From Cystobasidiopsis lactophilus (lineage: Eukaryota; Basidiomycota; Agaricostilbomycetes; Agaricostilbales; Chionosphaeraceae), in contig BCIO01000003.1 in the NCBI GenBank assembly GCA_001599975.1, positions 1,302,001 to 1,366,000 of the forward strand: a stretch of DNA of 64,000 nt, in the 5' to 3' direction. The notes under the pieces were generated by a model, which had not been told where the DNA came from, ran no database searches, and worked only from the letters and a program-made list of their open reading frames with translations. The translations under genes and the position numbers were made by a program. This document shows, in pieces, positions 60,447 to 64,000 of the stretch (position 1 is the stretch's first letter; each line of letters opens with the position of its first letter).

Positions 60447-61944
60447 TCATGTCGTGCCGGCGACTCGTTTGAGGGCGTGCGACTGGGGTGGCTTGCCCGT
60501 GCTCGGGTGAGCAATGTTGATCAGCCTGGCCTCCCTCATGCGGACCAGCAGCCTGATGACGCGCTCGTCCGCGTTGTGGGCCATCTTGGTGTGCGGCGTG
60601 CCGCCCGGGGACGAGTCCGAGTTCATGCTGGGCACTTCCTCGTACGAGTGCCAGAGGGCGTAGAGCGAGGTGATGTCTTGGATGGCCTCGAGGATCAGAG
60701 GCAGAGGGATGTTAAGACGGGCGAGAAAGGTGATGTGGTCCACCTTTTGCGGCAGGGCTGATGGCGTCGGCGGAGGTTTAAGCGTTGGTGAGGGTGGGGC
60801 GACGGCCGGCGGAGCCGGTGGGAGAATCGGGCTGGGGGTGCCCAGCTGCTTGTTCACAAAATCTGGGCGAGCCGGGAGAGAAGGATGCAAAGGCTTGGGT
60901 GGTAGTGTTACAGTGGGAATTCTGATGGAAGAAACAGACGACGACGAGGAAGACGAAGGTGAAGGTGCGTTATCGGGCGACGGCGCAGCTTTGGGTATCG
61001 GTGGCTTGAGAGAATCTTTCTTGGACGGCGGGTGCAGCGAAAAGGCCATGTAGACAGCCGCGAGGGCGATGATGTGCGGCGGGTAAATCAAGCAGACGTC
61101 CGTCCGGTACGTGTCGTTGATGATGAACCAGGCCATTTGCAACGCAGCGTCGTCCATTTCTAGGATGTCGTCTCGCCGCGAGTTGTCCCGGCCGGTGAAT
61201 TGGATGAGCGCGCGGTAAGGGTGATGGACGATGAGGTGAAAGCGCAAATCCTCCAGCAGATCTGCAGCGGGCTCAGACCATGTCCTCGTTCATACTAGGA
61301 GAGGAGACTTACAGAACTCCATCTCGGCGAGCTTTGCGTTGTCCGAGGGAAAGGTGTGCATTCCCATCTCTGGGGAGGGCAAACATTCCGGGTGAGCTGC
61401 GGCCAGAGCCACGGTGAAACGAAAGAGGTCTCACCGGAAAAGAGACTTCTGGATTCAGCTACAACACTCTTGATGTGGACTGGCAACTCCTCGGCTTTGG
61501 CAGCGACGTAAAGGCACGCGGCAATGACCAGGCATGGCTCCGTTTCTGCTTCGCCCTCAGCCTCAATTCCGAGGGCGCTCGATTGAATGAAGCTAACCTG
61601 AGTAGCAATTGCGAAGGTAGAAGCGCTTGAAGAAGATGATGGCCGTCGCTGTCACTTGCTGCTTGAGGTTAAGCTTCTTGGAGAGCCGGTGGAGTGCTGT
61701 GGGCTCGGAATAAGACCCGGGAATGGCCTCGCGATACACAAGGGAGTGATTGCTCACCATTTGCAGCCCAGATGGCGATCCAGCCCACTTCCTGGGCAGT
61801 CGCATATTTCAGGTCTTCGGCGCGGGCCGAAGCGAGGGTCGCCCGGTCGAATAGCCAGTAGTTCCTGCCTCCTGGCTCAGCCAATCTTCCAAGCCTAGTC
61901 TATTGAGCTCACCCGTGAGAGCTCAGCCAAAAGTCCGCGGCCAT
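60447..61944 (-). CDS. SSN8: Cyclin C (Ssn8/Srb11), Mediator kinase module
   Basis: Partner of Cdk8/Ssn3 in the Mediator kinase module, repressing or tuning transcription in the nucleus. It starts MAADFWLSSH at 61944, then RNYWLFDRATLASARAEDLK, and the first cyclin box LHRLSKKLNLKQQVTATAII with FFKRFYLRNCYS. PCLVIAACLYVAAKAEELPV and HIKSVVAESRSLFS follow. The second box reads MEFYLLEDLRFHLIVHHPYR and INDTYRTDVCLIYPPHIIAL. An insert of about 95 residues, rich in Pro and Ser, sits between MAFSLHPPSKK and PQKVDHITFLARLNIPLPLI, lengthening the second box. The C-terminus ends LKRVAGTT. About five introns. It shares a 129-base divergent promoter with mL44. Confidence 0.92.
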
Positions 61945-62073
61945 GGCTGCGAAAGCGCAAACCGGATCTCCTCGAGGAGGTCTCGACTTTCACAGGAATG
62001 CGTTTGTCGAACCTCTTTCACCAAAAGGCTTCAACAAAATTTCTGAAGGTCGCCCTGTTACCGCCCATTGTCA
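61945..62073. promoter_or_regulatory. Compact divergent promoter of cyclin C and mL44
   Basis: The start codons of SSN8 (61944) and MRPL3 (62074) are separated by only 129 bases, so the core promoters must overlap or each gene's promoter must extend into the other's transcribed region. No TATA-like element is obvious. Confidence 0.5.
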
Positions 62074-63612
62074 ATGCGGCGCAACTCTCTGCTGCAAGTG
62101 GCGCGATGCACCTGCTCCTCGTCAAAACAAGCGGTCGCCGCGCTGTCCACCTCAGCCCGAGCGGCCCCTGCCTTCACTAAACCAGATCTCGTCCCTCCAA
62201 AACGACCTGGCTTGCGACCCGCCCAGCTAGAGCCCATCTACAACCTCCTCGCCGCACCTCCCACCCCAGCCTACGCAGCCCTCGCGCATCGAATAGCGGG
62301 CCTGGAAAACTTGGACCTCAAACTGGTCGAGCAATGCTGCTGTTGCCCATCTTTTTGGCAGGACCTGGTCGGCCGCGCGGACCAGGTTGCGCAATGGAAG
62401 ACGGTGCGCTCGGTGACAAATTTTCTGGACGAGGGGAAGCTGGACAACAGGCGGCTGGCCGCGCTGGGGAACGATTTGCTGGGCCTGTTTGCGTTGGAAT
62501 GGCTAGAACGCAGGTACCCGCACCTACCCACAGAGTGCGTTCCCTTCCTCTTCACTTTACTATGCAGCTGGTTTATAGGGAATCGCCACGGGTGCAGAGC
62601 ACTAAAAGCGGCCACCAGCATGTATGTTGGAACACTGTCGTGTGCCGACGTCGCACGGTCTTGGGGCATCACATCCGGCGCCGCAACCCGCCCAAAATTG
62701 CCAACGGGAGCACCAGGGCGGCCGACGAGGGGAGTCGAAGAAGGGAGAAAGCCGGGCGTCGGAACTTTGCGGTGGGCTCGCCAGGTGAGGCTCCCTTTTC
62801 GTTTCGTGGACTCTCTTTTCTGACTTCTTTGTCAATCAGCCTCCGGCAAAAGCTTCGTTCAAATCTGAGGCGCAAGAACTGGACGGCAACAGCTTCCAAT
62901 CTGCCATGGCAGTCGCGGCACGGGCTTTTGTCGGAGCCGTCCACCAGAGCCAAGTGAGGCTTTTGACCTTTTCAGCTTCACCCAGAGCTGATGATCTTTG
63001 CTTTCCGGACCCCACAGGGCTTTGCAGCTGCTCGCAACTTTGTGCATACGCATTTCCTCACACGCCAAGCAGACATTGCCTCTTTGCTCCGATTTGCCAA
63101 CCCGAAAACGGTCCTCTTCAAGACTCTGACCAAATACAATCTCGGCGACCCTGTGTTCAGGTATGCTGTGCTTCTGACGGCCCTTCGTGCCGCTGATTTT
63201 AAGAACGCTTTGCAGACTTGTCAAAGAAACTGGTCGCTTGTCCCATGCCCCTCTCTTCGTCGTGGCCATCTATACCCCCACAGAACACAAGCTCGGCGAA
63301 GCGATGGGCTCCTCCATCAAGATGGCCGAGCACCGAGCGGCGGAAGACGCCCTGCGCCGCATCTACCTCTCCCCCTCTTCTTTCCCCTTCACGACCTCTT
63401 CCTCCACGTCCGAATCTATCACGCTACAGCTTCCCTCCGACACGGTCTGCGATCCTCATGCCACATGGGACCTCGAGGGCCGAGAGTGGGCATTGGGAGA
63501 CGACGAAGTGGACTGGGAGTCGGCAGGCGGCGGAGGGCGAACGCTCAATGCGCCGCCACGGAAACCATGGGCAGAGAAGGACAGGGTAGATTCACTGAGG
63601 TGGAAGGCATGA
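62074..63612 (+). CDS. MRPL3: Mitochondrial ribosomal protein mL44 (Mrpl3)
   Basis: Large-subunit mitoribosome protein with a degenerate RNase III fold followed by a double-stranded RNA-binding domain. The start MRRNSLLQVARCTCSSSK at 62074 gives an N-terminal region rich in Arg and Ser, suitable as a mitochondrial targeting peptide. The RNase III-like region reads WKTVRSVTNFLDEGKLDNRR, LGNDLLGLFALEWLERRYP and SMYVGTLSCADVARSWGI. AVAARAFVGAVHQSQ and FAAARNFVHTHFLTRQADIA follow. The dsRBD reads FVVAIYTPTEHKLGEAMGSS and SIKMAEHRAAEDALRRIYLS. The C-terminal extension ends DRVDSLRWKA, stop at 63610-63612. The catalytic signature (ERLEFLGD type) of true RNase III is not seen, as expected for mL44. 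Confidence 0.88.
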
Positions 63613-63688
63613 AACTAGAAATCAACGCATACACTGCTCTTTCCCTCTCCAGTTCCGCATCGCCTGTTTGAGGAAACGAACTCCTGGC

Positions 63689-64000
63689 CTAGTAGCCGCC
63701 CGCGAACGAGAAGATGTCATGGAGAATCTTGAGGGGCGGCATTTGAAGCACGCGGTGAATTTTCATGCCCTTCAGTAGATTGCCGTTGCACACCAGACTC
63801 CGAAGAGGCTGGAGATGGGCCGAATCTGAGGCGCGTTCCAGCCTGCTGAAGTCTAGGTAGTGCGACAGTGGCGTCAAGAAGGCGTTGTCGATGCCTCGGC
63901 GTTGCGGCCAATACTCTGAATGAGAAAGGAGGCCCCTATATCCCGTCATTTCTTGGACATTTTTGTAGTTCTTGCCGGGGCCATCTGTTTCGAAAGCTCA
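63689..64000 (-). CDS. C-terminal end of an unidentified gene, cut by the window edge
   Basis: A minus-strand open frame enters from beyond 64000 and ends at 63689. It reads GPGKNYKNVQEMTGYRGLL, GIDNAFLTPLSHYLDFSRLE, HLQPLRSLVCNGNLLKGMKI and ends LKILHDIFSFAGGY. The leucine spacing (HLQPLRSLVCNGNLL) is like that of a leucine-rich repeat or F-box protein, but too little is visible to name it. The stop lies about 76 bases from the convergent mL44 stop. Confidence 0.4.

Overview
The window looks like nuclear DNA of a basidiomycete fungus. Genes are dense, on both strands, and cut by many short introns of roughly 40-100 bases with GTGAGT/GTGCGT/GTAAGC donors and CTGAC/CTAAC-type branch sites. The ribosomal, kinase and calcineurin proteins are clearly fungal. 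A yeast-like member of Pucciniomycotina is my guess from intron style and gene repertoire, not something the sequence proves. All calls were made by eye, so exon borders are approximate unless given.

Layout. 0.8-2.4 kb: a MATH-like/BTB protein. 2.7-5.2 kb: a Dbf2/Sid2 (NDR) kinase. 5.4-6.8 kb: a low-complexity protein with one hydrophobic segment. 7.4-9.3 kb: ribosomal proteins uS8 and eS17, divergent from a shared promoter. 9.6-12.5 kb: two single-pass membrane proteins of unknown role. 13.7-17.9 kb: a tandem pair of related secreted proteins, followed at 18.06-18.22 kb by a 165-base near-perfect hairpin transposon with a 3-base target duplication. 18.9-21.4 kb: a two-domain metallo-beta-lactamase-fold protein whose second domain has lost its metal motif. 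22.0-23.4 kb: a ZIP9/Atx2-like zinc transporter. 24.0-25.8 kb: the PROPPIN Atg18. 26.2-28.3 kb: a secreted S33 (TAP-like) peptidase. 28.4-30.9 kb (-): a four-helix membrane protein with a long disordered tail. 31.6-32.2 kb (-): a small membrane protein. 33.1-33.8 kb: a possible MATH-like gene. 34.0-35.2 kb (-): an H3K9-type pre-SET/SET/post-SET methyltransferase. 35.5-36.5 kb: a short-chain dehydrogenase. 36.7-40.2 kb (-): a long coiled-coil protein with a CnN1-type gamma-tubulin-complex docking motif (Mto1/ApsB/PcpA type). 40.4-45.6 kb (-): three more MATH-like/BTB genes, the last apparently broken. 47.2-49.0 kb (-): a probable Nvj2/TEX2-type PH+SMP lipid-transfer protein. 49.4-50.2 kb (-): a small membrane protein. 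50.9-52.3 kb (-): an Ady2/Ato acetate permease. 53.3-56.3 kb: calcineurin A. 57.2-59.8 kb: a Sat4/Hal4-type kinase. 60.4-61.9 kb (-): cyclin C. 62.1-63.6 kb: mitochondrial ribosomal protein mL44 (MRPL3). 63.7-64.0 kb (-): the 3' end of an unidentified gene.

Most of this is ordinary housekeeping (cell-cycle exit, translation, autophagy, calcium signalling, Mediator, microtubule organisation). The accessory parts are the MATH/BTB family cluster, the tandem secreted pair, the two-domain MBL protein and the hairpin transposon. No tRNA, rRNA, CRISPR array or virus-like element was recognised.
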